Origin: Parenemella sanctibonifatiensis
GTDB lineage: Bacteria > Actinomycetota > Actinomycetes > Propionibacteriales > Propionibacteriaceae
NCBI RefSeq assembly: GCF_002250565.1
Contig: NZ_NMVJ01000001.1
Location: forward strand, 1 to 64,000
Reading direction: 5' to 3'
DNA: 64,000 nucleotides
Notes under the pieces: model-generated
What the model saw: only the letters and a program-made list of their open reading frames with translations
Databases searched by the model: none
What the model was told of the DNA's origin: nothing
Shown here: positions 1-8,008 of the stretch, one piece after another
How the letters are laid out: every line of letters starts with the position of its first letter
Numbering within the stretch: position 1 is the stretch's first letter
Program-made: the position numbers and the translations under genes

Positions 1-111
1 TACAACCACGACCGCAGGCACTCATCGCTGGGCTATCTCGCACCGGCCGACTACGCTCGGCAGTGCACCCATCAAATGGAAACCGACGACTCGCACAACG
101 TCCGGACCTAA
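1..111 (+). mobile_element. C-terminal fragment of an IS3-family transposase (OrfB/integrase)
   Basis: The window opens inside a reading frame that runs to a TAA at 109-111 and gives 36 residues. It starts with YNHDRRHSSLGYLAPADYA, the hallmark end of the DDE integrase domain of IS3-type OrfB proteins (YN..R.H..LGY..P..Y). The rest of the element lies left of the window, so whether it is intact cannot be judged. No terminal inverted repeat is evident directly downstream; instead a second, opposite-strand transposase remnant follows. The motif is strong although the fragment is short. Confidence 0.85.
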
Positions 112-131
112 CCGTGGGGGCAGGTCACACT

Positions 132-300
132 CGACCGCACGGTGCATCACAGCGACCGCAGTGGTGGCGGTCTCGTCGTCGTGGGCCTCGGAGTACGCCA
201 CTCGTGAGTGATCGTCGATCACGGTGTGGATGAAGGCGTACCCGAGCTTGGGATCGCGCCACTTGTTCTTCGGCTTGTCGGGGGTGGTGTGAGAGCGGCG
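132..300 (-). mobile_element. Remnant of an IS481-like transposase (integrase core)
   Basis: On the minus strand about 56 residues match the IS481/integrase catalytic core: KNKWRDPKLGYAFIHTVIDD followed by HSRVAYSEAHDDETATTA, containing the DDHSR-x-AY-S motif of the second catalytic Asp. Upstream, the frame runs into the end of the ABC permease gene. Downstream, the sequence loses any resemblance to the family. Start, first catalytic Asp and C-terminal Glu region are all missing, so this is a dead fragment. With the IS3-type end at 1-111 it marks an insertion hotspot at the edge of the ABC operon. Confidence 0.75.
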
Positions 301-313
301 TTCGCGTGCGTCG

Positions 314-1066
314 TCATCGGACCGGATCCCACTGGAAGCGCCACCGGCCGACGAGAGCAGCGACAGCGAGTACAACGCACAGAAGAAACACCGGCATGAT
401 CATGGCGGCTAGTGGGTCGCCGTCCCACGCGTGTTGAGCGGCTTCGACGAACCAACGGACGGGTGAGTACTGAACGATCTGCTGAATCGCCGACGGCATC
501 GCCGTCAATGGGGTAAAGGCTCCGGATGTGAGCATGAGCAGGATCATGAGCACGTTCCCTATGCCCGTAGCGGCTGTGGCGGAGGGATAGAGCGCCGCAA
601 GCGCGCAACCCACTGCGAGGAAGGTGCTGAGCCCGATGAGGCACACAGCCAGGACACCTGGGACGTGGCTAGGCATGGGCACCCCGAAAACCCCGATCCC
701 AATCGCCAAAGCGGTGAGCATGCCCGCAATACCTACGACGAAGTGCACGGTGAGGCTCGCTGCGATGAAGGTGGAACGACGCAGCGGCGTAAGACTCAGG
801 CGTCGGAGTGCGCCCGTGTCACGAAGGGTCAGCATCGCCACGGGCACCTGGAGGACCCCGGTCATGGCGAGAACAAGAGAGGCGAAGGCGGGCAGGGTCG
901 CATCGAGGAATCCCCGTCCACCGAACTCCGGTCGCGGATCGTTACCGAAGATCACACCCAAGGCCAGCACCAAAACCGGCGCGAAGGCGAAAGAGAAGAA
1001 CAGGCCTACAGGGTCGCGGCGCTGGGAGCGCCATAGGGCTTTGAGAAGGGCTCGATATGCGTTCAT
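314..1066 (-). CDS. ABC-2 type transporter permease
   Basis: A 250-residue integral membrane protein with about six hydrophobic segments (near residues 20-40, 58-78, 105-130, 138-160, 170-190, 220-240). It looks like the permease of DrrB/ABC-2 type drug or lipid exporters: a short cytoplasmic N-terminus, then LFFSFAFAPVLVLALGVIFG, and a conserved final segment after SPVRWFVEAAQ. Its ATG overlaps the stop of the upstream ATPase gene by 4 bases (ATGA, 1063-1066), so the two are translationally coupled. The last codons lie only 14 bases from an IS remnant, yet the C-terminus ends in a plausible short basic tail, so the gene looks intact. The exported substrate cannot be told from sequence. Confidence 0.85.
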   Translation of the reverse strand: MNAYRALLKALWRSQRRDPVGLFFSFAFAPVLVLALGVIFGNDPRPEFGGRGFLDATLPAFASLVLAMTGVLQVPVAMLTLRDTGALRRLSLTPLRRSTFIAASLTVHFVVGIAGMLTALAIGIGVFGVPMPSHVPGVLAVCLIGLSTFLAVGCALAALYPSATAATGIGNVLMILLMLTSGAFTPLTAMPSAIQQIVQYSPVRWFVEAAQHAWDGDPLAAMIMPVFLLCVVLAVAALVGRWRFQWDPVR

Positions 1067-1992
1067 GCCGCCTGCTCCTCTGTGGTGATGTGTCGACCGG
1101 TGAGGGCCAGAAAGACGTCTTCAAGGCCGGGAGTCGTCGTGCTCATGCTCGTTACGGTGATGCGGTGTGCCGTCAGTGCAGCAAGGACGCTCTGCAGCCC
1201 GTCCGCAGCGCCGCGGATGGTCAGTTCCCGTCCCTCTGTTCGAGCGCTGGTCACGCCAGGAACTCCGGTGAGGTCGAACTCTGCGCTAGGCGACGCCGAC
1301 AGGATGAGCTTCGCCGTGGTGTCACCGGCATGTTGCTGGATGAGGGAAGTCACTGTGTCCAAAGCAATCAACCGGCCGTGGTCGATGATTGCTACGCGGT
1401 CGCATAGCCGTTCGGCCTCCTCCATGTAGTGGGTTGTGAGAACGACCGTTGCACCGCCATCGCGGACGTGCTCGACGGTGTCCCACATGTTTCGACGTGA
1501 CTGAGGATCGAGAGCGGTGGTGAGCTCGTCCAAGAAAGCGAGCCGGGGGCGGTTGATCAACGCGAGGGCGACGAACACTCGTTGACGCTCCCCACCCGAG
1601 AGCCTGTCAACGCGGGCGTTGGCCTTGTCCTTGATCCCCAGATCCGTCAACAGTTCGCGCCAAGGCCGCGGGCGCTCGTAGAAGGCGGAGTAGAGCTCGA
1701 GGGCGTCCTGCACAGTGAGGCGAGGTGGCAGGGCCGCGCTTTGCAGCTGGACCCCAATTTGCTGAGCCAACGAGAGCTGGTCCCGCACGGGGTCGAAGCC
1801 GAGCACCTCGACGCGCCCAGACGAAGGGCGGTCCAGTCCTTCCATGCAGTTCAACAGGGTCGTCTTACCAGCACCATTCGGGCCCACCACCCCGAAGACC
1901 TCTCCTTCACGGACCTCGAAGGAGACGTCTTCGAGGGCAGTGAAGCTGCCGAAGTTGCGGCTGACAGCCACGCAGCTCACGACGTTCTTCAT
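1063..1992 (-). CDS. ABC transporter ATP-binding protein
   Basis: A 309-residue nucleotide-binding subunit that energises the adjacent ABC-2 permease. Walker A is GPNGAGKT (residues 37-44), the signature is LSGGERQRV, Walker B runs into FLDELTTALDPQ, and the switch is TTHYMEEAERLCDR. Walker B is slightly unusual: most DrrA-like proteins have DEPTTGLD, here the Pro is Leu and the Gly is Ala. About 80 residues follow the switch, as in DrrA-type ATPases. The start overlaps the stop of the upstream AbrB-like gene by 4 bases and the stop overlaps the permease start by 4 bases, so three genes form one coupled operon. A drug, peptide or lipid export role is inferred from family only. Confidence 0.92.
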   Translation of the reverse strand: MKNVVSCVAVSRNFGSFTALEDVSFEVREGEVFGVVGPNGAGKTTLLNCMEGLDRPSSGRVEVLGFDPVRDQLSLAQQIGVQLQSAALPPRLTVQDALELYSAFYERPRPWRELLTDLGIKDKANARVDRLSGGERQRVFVALALINRPRLAFLDELTTALDPQSRRNMWDTVEHVRDGGATVVLTTHYMEEAERLCDRVAIIDHGRLIALDTVTSLIQQHAGDTTAKLILSASPSAEFDLTGVPGVTSARTEGRELTIRGAADGLQSVLAALTAHRITVTSMSTTTPGLEDVFLALTGRHITTEEQAA

Positions 1993-2237
1993 CCCTCATC
2001 ACCCTCTGAGTCCACGGGGGTCTGATGGCCAGGCATCGCCTGCATGACGATCTGATCGAGCGTCTCCTGGCGCATCAAAGCGATCCCTTGGTTCGCGTCA
2101 GCGAGGAGGAGCAGGGTGTCGCCCGGGTGGATGTCGAAGAGCTCCCGCGCGCCCTTGGGGATGACGATCTGTCCCTTGGGGCCGACCTTGACTGTCGCGG
2201 CGTACTTGCCCGGTGGGGGCGTTTGATCCATGTCCAT
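1989..2237 (-). CDS. AbrB/MazE-like (SpoVT-AbrB) DNA-binding regulator
   Basis: An 82-residue protein with the swapped-hairpin AbrB fold signature VKVGPKGQIVIPKGARELF (residues 17-35), followed by the usual HPGDTLLLLADANQGIAL strand segment. AbrB/MazE proteins are dimeric DNA-binding repressors that often control their own operon. I place the start at the ATG at 2237, preceded by AGGAGG (2243-2248 on the complement) at 5 bases; a longer upstream frame has no such site. The stop overlaps the ABC ATPase start, so it heads the operon. No toxin gene adjoins it, so it is more likely a dedicated transcriptional regulator of the ABC exporter than an antitoxin. The palindrome at 2242-2289 is its likely target. 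Confidence 0.85.
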   Translation of the reverse strand: MDMDQTPPPGKYAATVKVGPKGQIVIPKGARELFDIHPGDTLLLLADANQGIALMRQETLDQIVMQAMPGHQTPVDSEGDEG

Positions 2238-2241
2238 GCTG

Positions 2242-2289
2242 ACCTCCTGGTGGTGCCACAAGTATAACAAGTGGCACCACCCAGGAGGT
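2242..2289 (-). promoter_or_regulatory. Promoter and ribosome-binding site embedded in one large palindrome (putative autoregulatory operator)
   Basis: Arms of 18 and 19 bases (2242-2259 and 2271-2289) are complementary except for one extra base; the arm core is GGTGGTGCCAC. The 11-base centre carries a minus-strand TATACT (2266-2261), a good -10 box. The expected transcript start falls inside the left arm, and the AGGAGG of the AbrB-like gene is the outer part of that arm. Only one arm would be transcribed, so this is more likely a DNA operator than an RNA hairpin. Binding by the AbrB-like product is inferred. Confidence 0.6.
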
Positions 2290-2429
2290 GACCTCACGGC
2301 ATGTAGTCGATCAACGTGTCCGGTCAGTACACCTAGGCCGACATGACACCAGTTTGGCAGACCGCCGTGGCAGCCCCCTCGTTTAGGCTGGTGCCGTCCG
2401 AGCAGGGCCCCGCTCAGCGAGGAGGGACC

Positions 2430-3122
2430 ATGGAACCGCTGCTGCAATGGCTGGCCGCTGTGTTCTCCGTCCTCGCCGAAGCACTCAGTTTCGATGAGAC
2501 CCTGGCGCAGGGATGGCCCCAGACCCCGCCCACGACTGCGGCGATCGGCATCGCGGTGCTCGTGACGCTGTCCATGGCGGCTGGTCAGTGCGGCATCCTC
2601 TTCCTCAACCAGGTCCCGGCCGGTCGGCTGTGGAGCGCAGTCGGGGTCGGCTTCGCCGTGATCATCGCGCTGCGCGCAGTGTCGGCTCTGGTGATGTGGG
2701 GTTTCGCCACCCTCGCGACCGGCACTATCATGCGCCCCTCGGTCATCCTCGTCACGATGGTGGTGGCGCTGGCCCCACAGGTCTTCGCCGTCATCACCAT
2801 GACCCCTTATCTGGGGCTGCTGTTTGGTCGGATCTTGGAGGGCTGGGAGTTCGTGGTGACCTTCGCTCTCATCACCGCGCTGTACGCCATGCCGGGCTGG
2901 CAGGGGTTCTTGGTCGTTGGAGCGGCGTGGCTCGTGCTGCAGCTCGGCTCCCGGCTGTTGGCCGAACCGAGCCGCGCGATCGGCACCCGGTTGTGGACCC
3001 TGGCCACCGGCCAGCCCACCCTCATCACCGCCGCTGACCTGCTCGCCGGCACCCCGTTGGTGCCGATCAACCAACCCACGGCGGGCCGTTCCGCTCTCGA
3101 CGGGCACGGGAACAGGTCATGA
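2430..3122 (+). CDS. Multi-pass membrane protein of unknown function
   Basis: 230 residues starting at the ATG at 2430, chosen because GGAGGGA sits directly upstream (2421-2427) and the N-terminus then reads MEPLLQWLAAVFSVLAEALS. Four or five hydrophobic segments follow (near residues 35-60, 70-95, 105-130, 145-165, 165-185), ending in a hydrophilic tail of about 45 residues rich in P, T and R. I do not recognise the family; the spacing of segments resembles Yip1-like proteins, but this is weak. The stop overlaps the next gene by 4 bases (ATGA), so it is translationally coupled to the alpha/beta-hydrolase-like gene. A plausible -10 (TAGGCT, 2384-2389) lies about 40 bases upstream. Confidence 0.7.
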   Translation: MEPLLQWLAAVFSVLAEALSFDETLAQGWPQTPPTTAAIGIAVLVTLSMAAGQCGILFLNQVPAGRLWSAVGVGFAVIIALRAVSALVMWGFATLATGTIMRPSVILVTMVVALAPQVFAVITMTPYLGLLFGRILEGWEFVVTFALITALYAMPGWQGFLVVGAAWLVLQLGSRLLAEPSRAIGTRLWTLATGQPTLITAADLLAGTPLVPINQPTAGRSALDGHGNRS

Positions 3123-4045
3123 TCGGCTGGCTGATCGGCACCGCACTGGCAGCGCTCGGACTGATTGCGCTGCTCTCGCCGCTGGAGTCGCTGAGGTGGT
3201 GGTCCACGGTGGGCGCTCGGCGTACGCGTCGGCTCACCGCCGCCGTGGCGGCGCCGGTGGCCAGGCAGGCGAGCCACCCCCACTACGTCGTCTATCTGTC
3301 CGGCGTGGGACTGCTCGACAATCACGAGATTCCGCAGGAGGAGGCCTACTTCTGCGCCCGACTCGAGGAGAGCTCGGGCGTGCCGGTGGTCTCTGACGTC
3401 TTCCCGTACGCCGTCGACAACCGCGGTCTGCTGCACCGCGCCAGCGCCTGGTTCTGGCGCATCATGGGCACCCTGCAGAGCAACCCGCGTACCGCTGCGC
3501 TGAGCATTTGGATCCAGTTCCGCAACTGCCTGCAGGTGCTGATCTCGGCCGACCCACGCTATGGACCGACCTATCACGCGGGGCTGGCACAACAGGTCTG
3601 GGCGGCTCTGGAACGCCGTGGTTACCGCGCCGGCATCCCCGTCACCATCGTCGGCTACAGCGGCGGCGCCCAGATGGCGCTCGGGGTGGCCTCCTTCCTG
3701 TCGCTGATGGAGGTGCCGTGCCGGATCGTGTCGGTCGGCGGGGTCTATTCGGGCGACCCGGGGTTCAGCACCATCTCGGACTTCTGGGACATCCGCGGCG
3801 GCCGGGACCGGCTGCGACTGATGGGGCAAGTCGCGTTTCCGTCGCGGTGGGGACTGCTGCGCAGTTCACCGTGGAATCAGGCGCGCGCCGATGATCGGGT
3901 CCACCTCATCGATGCCGGCAGCCAGGTCAGCCACTTCGATGCCGGCTCCTATTTCGACGCCTCCGCGACGCTGCCGGATGGCCGCAGTCACGCCGAGGCG
4001 TTGGTCGAGCGGGTCACTGCGCTGGTGGCCGCGCCTCGCCGCTGA
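3119..4045 (+). CDS. Membrane-anchored alpha/beta-hydrolase-like protein
   Basis: 308 residues. Residues 3-20 form an N-terminal membrane anchor (IGWLIGTALAALGLIALL). The catalytic-type core contains VTIVGYSGGAQMALG, a G-x-S-x-G nucleophile elbow with Ser181, preceded by a typical strand-turn region VVYLSGVGLLDN (residues 57-68). A candidate acid/base pair lies near the C-terminus (DRVHLIDAGSQVSHFDAGSYF, with Asp and His). This supports a serine hydrolase facing one side of the membrane; substrate and family are not recognised. It is coupled by a 4-base overlap to the preceding multi-pass membrane gene, suggesting a functional pair, for example an anchored lipase or esterase with a membrane partner. 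Confidence 0.7.
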   Translation: MIGWLIGTALAALGLIALLSPLESLRWWSTVGARRTRRLTAAVAAPVARQASHPHYVVYLSGVGLLDNHEIPQEEAYFCARLEESSGVPVVSDVFPYAVDNRGLLHRASAWFWRIMGTLQSNPRTAALSIWIQFRNCLQVLISADPRYGPTYHAGLAQQVWAALERRGYRAGIPVTIVGYSGGAQMALGVASFLSLMEVPCRIVSVGGVYSGDPGFSTISDFWDIRGGRDRLRLMGQVAFPSRWGLLRSSPWNQARADDRVHLIDAGSQVSHFDAGSYFDASATLPDGRSHAEALVERVTALVAAPRR

Positions 4046-4148
4046 GCACCCACGGACGACGCAGCGATTCCAGCCGGGCCTGCCACGCGGCGGCCCGGGT
4101 CGGCACGGCCACCTCTGGCCCGTCGAGCCAGGCCCGGCTGCTGCCCAG

Positions 4149-4523
4149 GGTCTCACGGCGCGCCCCGACCAGGTCACTGAGATCGAGCTCGGGCTCGACA
4201 CGGCGGATCCCGGCGCCATCGCCCCGATGTCGGCGGCCCTGATGACTGGAAACCCCGAGGACCAGGGCCGCGGCACCCCCGGTGACGAGATCCGCGATGC
4301 CCACGCTCGGGTGCCGAACCTGTGGTTCGCGGACCCCGACGCGGGCAGCCCCTCGCCCCAGCGTTCCACGTCGAGGTCTACGTGGCACACGAGGTGGTCG
4401 AGGAACGCATCGCGGCGCCCGTGGCCGCCGGTGGCGTCATCGTCGACGACAGCCTCTCGCCCCGCCTCACGGTGATCACTGACCCGCAGGGCAACAAGGG
4501 CGTCATCTGCTCCATCACCCCTC
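4149..4523 (+). pseudogene. Frameshifted remnant of a VOC/glyoxalase-fold protein
   Basis: Two plus-strand frames together spell a VOC (vicinal oxygen chelate) domain like that of actinobacterial pterin-dehydratase/VOC fusions. The first (4149-4363) gives GLTARPDQVTEIELGLDTAD and then GDEIRDAHARVPNLWFADPD. The second (from about 4364) gives FHVEVYVAHEVVEERIAA, then VAAGGVIVDDSLSPRL and TDPQGNKGVICSIT. The join reads cagcgttccacgtc where QRFHV needs one more T, so one base is missing near 4362. The N-terminal part that would precede residue 1 of the match is also absent; bases 4046-4148 show no recognisable frame. A sequencing error could explain the frameshift but not the missing N-terminus. 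Confidence 0.6.
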
Positions 4524-4529
4524 CTGAGC

Positions 4530-5270
4530 TCAGGCCTCGACGTGATCCATTGACCGGAGGCCGCGTTCCAGCTGCCAGCCGACGAAGGCGGCGGTGAGAC
4601 CTGAGGCCTGCCGGAGTTCTCGTTCCCCTGCCGTACGCGTGGCGGGCCAGTCCCCGGTCAGCAGCGCCTGCAGCAGGGCGAAGGTCTCCGGAGCCGGCCG
4701 GGCCGCACCAGGCGGCCGACACGACCGGCACACCCCACCACCGAGCTGGGGCGCGAAGGCTTCAGGAGGCTCGGGTCGGTCGCAGCGCGCGCAGCGGGTG
4801 AAGCTCGGCGCATACCCGGCGGTCGCCATCGCCCGCAGCAGGTAGGAATTCATGATCATCGCCGGCGGCCGGGGCCCGTCGGTGGTGCCCTCCCCCAGCA
4901 CCCGCAACGCGCCGGCCAACAGCAGGTACTGCCGCTGCGAGGGTTCGCCCTCCTCGGCCACCAACCGGTCGGCGGCCTCCACCATCACATGGGCGCAGGT
5001 GTAACGGGCGTAGTCGTGGACGATGTCGACCCCGTAGGACTGCAGCGACTCGACCTGGATCACCACGTCGAGACTCCGGCCGGTGTGGAGCTGGACATCC
5101 ACATGCCCGAACGGCTCCAGCCGCGCCCCGAACTTCGAAGAGGTCCGGCGTACGCCCTTGGCGACGCCGCGGATCTTGCCGTGTCGTCGCGACAGCATCG
5201 TGATGATGCGATCCGCCTCGCCCAGCTTGTGGGTGCGGAGCACCACAGCTTGGTCACGGTAGGTCGGCAC
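4530..5270 (-). CDS. recO: DNA repair protein RecO
   Basis: 246 residues. RecO loads RecA onto SSB-coated single-stranded DNA in the RecFOR pathway. The N-terminal OB fold is clear ([20 protein letters not shown], then [20 protein letters not shown]), and a Cys4-type zinc site lies near residues 160-185 (CARCDRP followed by [11 protein letters not shown]). Length matches the family (about 240-250). Actinobacterial recO normally sits next to uppS; here uppS is 1.1 kb away on the opposite strand, with a dead methyltransferase and a mazG-like gene between, so the usual pairing has been rearranged. Confidence 0.95.
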   Translation of the reverse strand: MPTYRDQAVVLRTHKLGEADRIITMLSRRHGKIRGVAKGVRRTSSKFGARLEPFGHVDVQLHTGRSLDVVIQVESLQSYGVDIVHDYARYTCAHVMVEAADRLVAEEGEPSQRQYLLLAGALRVLGEGTTDGPRPPAMIMNSYLLRAMATAGYAPSFTRCARCDRPEPPEAFAPQLGGGVCRSCRPPGAARPAPETFALLQALLTGDWPATRTAGERELRQASGLTAAFVGWQLERGLRSMDHVEA

Positions 5271-5320
5271 CGCACCATTGTGCCGCGCCCCACCAGAAAC
5301 CCCCGCTGGAATCGCCGGTC

Positions 5321-6031
5321 TCAGCCGGCCTTGCGGACGCGCAACGTGAAGGTGTGCGGCAGCCGCTCCGGCCGGTCGGCGAGCTGGTGCTCATGATCCC
5401 CCAGCTCGACCATGTGGTCCGGATCGAAGGCCCAGTTCGAGGTCCGGTCCTCCCGCAGCAACTCCAGCTGCAGGCCGGCCGCCAGCACGGCAGTCACGGT
5501 TTCGGCGATGCCGTGATTCCACTCGTGGCTGCGGGTGGCGGTGATCGGGGGCGCGTCGGCGCCACCGGCGTACGTCTGCCCGTCGGCCCAGGTGGTCGGT
5601 TCGGCACGTTCGAAGTAGGGATGTTCCAGCACCAGCAGACCGTCCTGGCGGGGGTCGGACAGGGCCAACATGACCGGATGGAAGTCGCGTACGAACAGCA
5701 TCCCGCCCGGCGCCAGCAGCTCGGCCACGACCTGCGCCCAGGCCGCGATGTCAGGCAGCCAACACAGCGCGCCACCACCGGTGTAGACCAGGTCGAAGCT
5801 GCCCGGCTGGTGGCCTGCCGCTGCCAGAGCCGCCGGCGCGTCATAGACAACGGCCGCGACGAAGTCGGCCTCGGCACCGGTCCGTTTGACCAGCTCGGCA
5901 GCGATCTGGACCGACGCCGGGCTCAGGTCCTCGCCAACCGGTAGGCACCCGAGGAGGTGATGTGCACCGCGGCCCGCTGGTCCCAGTTGCGGCGGTTGTC
6001 CTCGAACCACGAGGCAGCTGTCAGGTGTCAC
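5321..6031 (-). pseudogene. Class I SAM-dependent methyltransferase pseudogene with an internal deletion
   Basis: The downstream part (about 5321-5935) reads as a normal methyltransferase from LSPASVQIAAELVKRTGAEA through FDLVYTGGGALCWLPDIAAW, LLAPGGMLFVRDFHPV and the C-terminal strand. The upstream part is in another frame: codons from about 6013 back to 5941 give SWFEDNRRNWDQRAAVHITS and SGAYRLA, the usual N-terminus of this family, then hit a stop. Between the two, the stretch of about 60 residues that should hold the glycine-rich SAM-binding motif I is missing, and the deletion shifts the frame. No start codon serves the true N-terminal frame except a CTG. It is therefore very unlikely to be active. 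Confidence 0.75.
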
Positions 6032-6056
6032 TCCTTCGTCACGTTGTCGTCGCGTC

Positions 6057-6062
6057 TAACCT
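6057..6062 (+). promoter_or_regulatory. Leaderless-type -10 element (TAACCT) of the mazG-like gene
   Basis: TAACCT fits the actinobacterial TANNNT -10 and ends 6 bases before the ATG at 6069, so transcription should begin at or next to the start codon. There is no Shine-Dalgarno sequence before that ATG, which agrees with a leaderless mRNA. Confidence 0.55.
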
Positions 6063-6068
6063 AACGGC

Positions 6069-6398
6069 ATGGATCTGGAGGAATACCAGCGCTTGGCGCT
6101 GCGCACGGCCGCCGACCCGGACAAGCCCGACGAACTCTTCCATCTCGTCCTGGGCCTGCTCGGCGAGACCGGCGAGGTCGCCGAGAAATTCAAGAAGTGG
6201 GTACGCGACCAGGGAAGCGACCGTGCCGCGCTCGACACCGAGGCAATCGGCAAGGAGCTCGGCGACGTGCTCTGGTATCTCGCCGTGCTGGCCGACCATC
6301 TGGGGCTGTCGCTGGCCGACGTCGGCGCGGCGAACATCGCCAAGCTCGCCAGCCGGCAGCAGCGCGGCACCCTGGCCGGCAGCGGGGACGAGCGATGA
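6069..6398 (+). CDS. MazG-like nucleotide pyrophosphohydrolase
   Basis: 109 residues, a single all-alpha MazG-like domain. It carries the metal-binding pattern [13 protein letters not shown] (residues 31-43) and [18 protein letters not shown] (residues about 62-79), the E-x-x-E ... E-x-x-D arrangement used to hold magnesium and cleave (d)NTPs to monophosphates, usually as house-cleaning of non-canonical nucleotides. It is the short, single-domain type rather than full MazG (about 260 residues). The TGA overlaps the ATG of uppS, so the two are coupled. The start is leaderless (see the -10 at 6057-6062). Confidence 0.85.
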   Translation: MDLEEYQRLALRTAADPDKPDELFHLVLGLLGETGEVAEKFKKWVRDQGSDRAALDTEAIGKELGDVLWYLAVLADHLGLSLADVGAANIAKLASRQQRGTLAGSGDER

Positions 6399-7192
6399 CC
6401 CACCGATCCGGGCCGCCCCGACCGCCGCAGCCGCACCCGGGCGGCGCGGTCGCCCCGAGCTTCACGCGCGATGAGGTGCCGGCCCACGTCGCCATCGTCA
6501 TGGACGGCAACGGCCGCTGGGCCAAGGCCCGCGGCAAGGCCCGCACCGTGGGTCACGCCGCCGGCGAGGATGCCCTCTTCGACGTCATCGAAGGAGCCAT
6601 CGAGGTCGGCGTGAAGTATCTGTCGGCTTACGCCTTCTCGACCGAGAACTGGCGCCGTTCCCCCGATGAGGTGCGATGGCTGATGGGCTTCAACCGTGAC
6701 GTCATCCACCGCCGTCGGGACCAACTCGACGACCTCGGCGTCCGCATCCGGTGGGCCGGTCGACGCCCCCGATTGTGGCGCAGTGTCATCAAGGAACTGG
6801 AGTCTGCCGAGGAACAGAGCGCCGACAACGACGTGCTGACGCTGCAGTTCTGCGTGAACTACGGCGGCCGTGCCGAGATCGTCGATGCGGTACGCCGGAT
6901 CGCCGCCGACGCCAAGAAGGGCCGGATCAACCCGGACCGGATCTCGGAGAAGAGTTTCCGCCGCTATCTCGACGAGCCCGACATCCCCGACGTCGACCTC
7001 TTCGTCCGGTCCTCGGGAGAACAGCGGACCTCCAACTTCCTGCTGTGGCAGTCCGCGTACGCCGAGATGGTCTTCCTCAACACACTGTGGCCCGACTTCG
7101 ACCGACGACACCTGTGGCAGGCGATTGACCTCTACCGGACCCGGGACCGTCGATACGGCGGGGCGGTGCCCAACCAGGTTTCGGACAGCTAA
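6395..7192 (+). CDS. uppS: Isoprenyl transferase (Z-prenyl diphosphate synthase)
   Basis: 265 residues. It makes the long Z-polyprenyl diphosphate that becomes the lipid carrier for peptidoglycan and other wall polymers. The catalytic [17 protein letters not shown] sits at about residues 29-45 with the essential Asp in MDGNGRWA. Further family blocks are [15 protein letters not shown], the [10 protein letters not shown] region and the C-terminal [21 protein letters not shown] start at the ATG overlapping the MazG-like stop (6395-6398). Typical actinobacterial position would be beside recO, which is now separated by a pseudogene. Product chain length cannot be read from sequence alone. Confidence 0.95.
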   Translation: MTHRSGPPRPPQPHPGGAVAPSFTRDEVPAHVAIVMDGNGRWAKARGKARTVGHAAGEDALFDVIEGAIEVGVKYLSAYAFSTENWRRSPDEVRWLMGFNRDVIHRRRDQLDDLGVRIRWAGRRPRLWRSVIKELESAEEQSADNDVLTLQFCVNYGGRAEIVDAVRRIAADAKKGRINPDRISEKSFRRYLDEPDIPDVDLFVRSSGEQRTSNFLLWQSAYAEMVFLNTLWPDFDRRHLWQAIDLYRTRDRRYGGAVPNQVSDS

Positions 7193-7237
7193 CCTTTTCT
7201 ACGACCATCATCACTGAACACAAACGAGGAAGTCTGC

Positions 7238-8008
7238 ATGAGTCAGCTGCGCGTCACCGTCTGGGGAGAGAACGTCCACGAGCACCGCGACCCGAGCGTG
7301 CGTGAGATCTATCCCGACGGTATGCATGAGACCATCGCCGCGGCCCTGCGGGATCGCGTCGGGGAGGCCGAGGTCCGCACCGCCACCCTGGATCAGCCCG
7401 ATCAGGGCCTGCCCGCTGAGGTGTTGGACAACACCGACGTCCTGCTGTGGTGGGGCCACGCCGCCCACGGCCAGGTCGACGACGAGCTGGTCGACCGGAT
7501 CCAACAGCGAGTGCTGTCCGGGATGGGCTTGATCGTGCTCCACTCGGGCCACAAGTCCAAGATCTTCATCCGGCTGATGGGCACCACCTGCCTGCTGGAG
7601 TGGCGTTCCAACAACGACACCGAGTTGGTCTGGACGGTCGATCCGACCCACCCGATCACTGCTGGCATCCCGCACCCGATCCGGATCGAGGGTCAGGAGA
7701 TGTACGGCGAGCAGTTCGACATCCCCACTCCCGATGAGCTGATCTTCATCTCCAGCTTCACCGGCGGAGAGGTGTTCCGGTCCGGTTGCACCTGGCGACG
7801 TGGCCACGGCCGGGTGTTCTTCTTCTCCCCCGGCGACCAGGAATATCCCGTCTATCACCACCCCGACATCCAGCAGGTGCTCGCCAACGGGGTCCGCTGG
7901 GCTGCCGGTGAGCCGCACCACCCGCGTACGTTGCCAGCAGTGGTGTCCCAACCGGCACCGCGACTGACCGCAGCCGATCACGAGCGCGTCACGGGAGCCC
8001 ACGAATGA
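7238..8008 (+). CDS. ThuA-like domain protein (sugar utilisation)
   Basis: 256 residues forming a glutamine-amidotransferase-like flavodoxin fold of the ThuA type: VTVWGENVHEHRDPSVREIYPDGM at the start, then NTDVLLWWGHAAHGQVDDE, GMGLIVLHSGHKSKIF, and the C-terminal GRVFFFSPGDQEYPVYHHPD. ThuA proteins accompany oxidised-disaccharide (3-keto-sugar) metabolism with a Gfo/Idh partner. GAGGAAG provides the ribosome site. The stop overlaps the start of the following Gfo/Idh/MocA gene by 4 bases, the same pairing as ThuA-ThuB. It is the first gene of the carbohydrate island. The exact reaction is unproven for most family members. Confidence 0.85.
   Translation: MSQLRVTVWGENVHEHRDPSVREIYPDGMHETIAAALRDRVGEAEVRTATLDQPDQGLPAEVLDNTDVLLWWGHAAHGQVDDELVDRIQQRVLSGMGLIVLHSGHKSKIFIRLMGTTCLLEWRSNNDTELVWTVDPTHPITAGIPHPIRIEGQEMYGEQFDIPTPDELIFISSFTGGEVFRSGCTWRRGHGRVFFFSPGDQEYPVYHHPDIQQVLANGVRWAAGEPHHPRTLPAVVSQPAPRLTAADHERVTGAHE

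Noticed and set aside
1989-2237. Toxin-antitoxin module
   Set aside because: The AbrB/MazE-like protein has no toxin partner; the coupled genes are ABC exporter subunits.
4014-4388. Minus-strand frame that looks protein-like (ends ...QARLESLRRPWVLSGE)
   Set aside because: Most of it is antisense to the VOC remnant, whose plus-strand matches are more specific. No start with a ribosome site was found.
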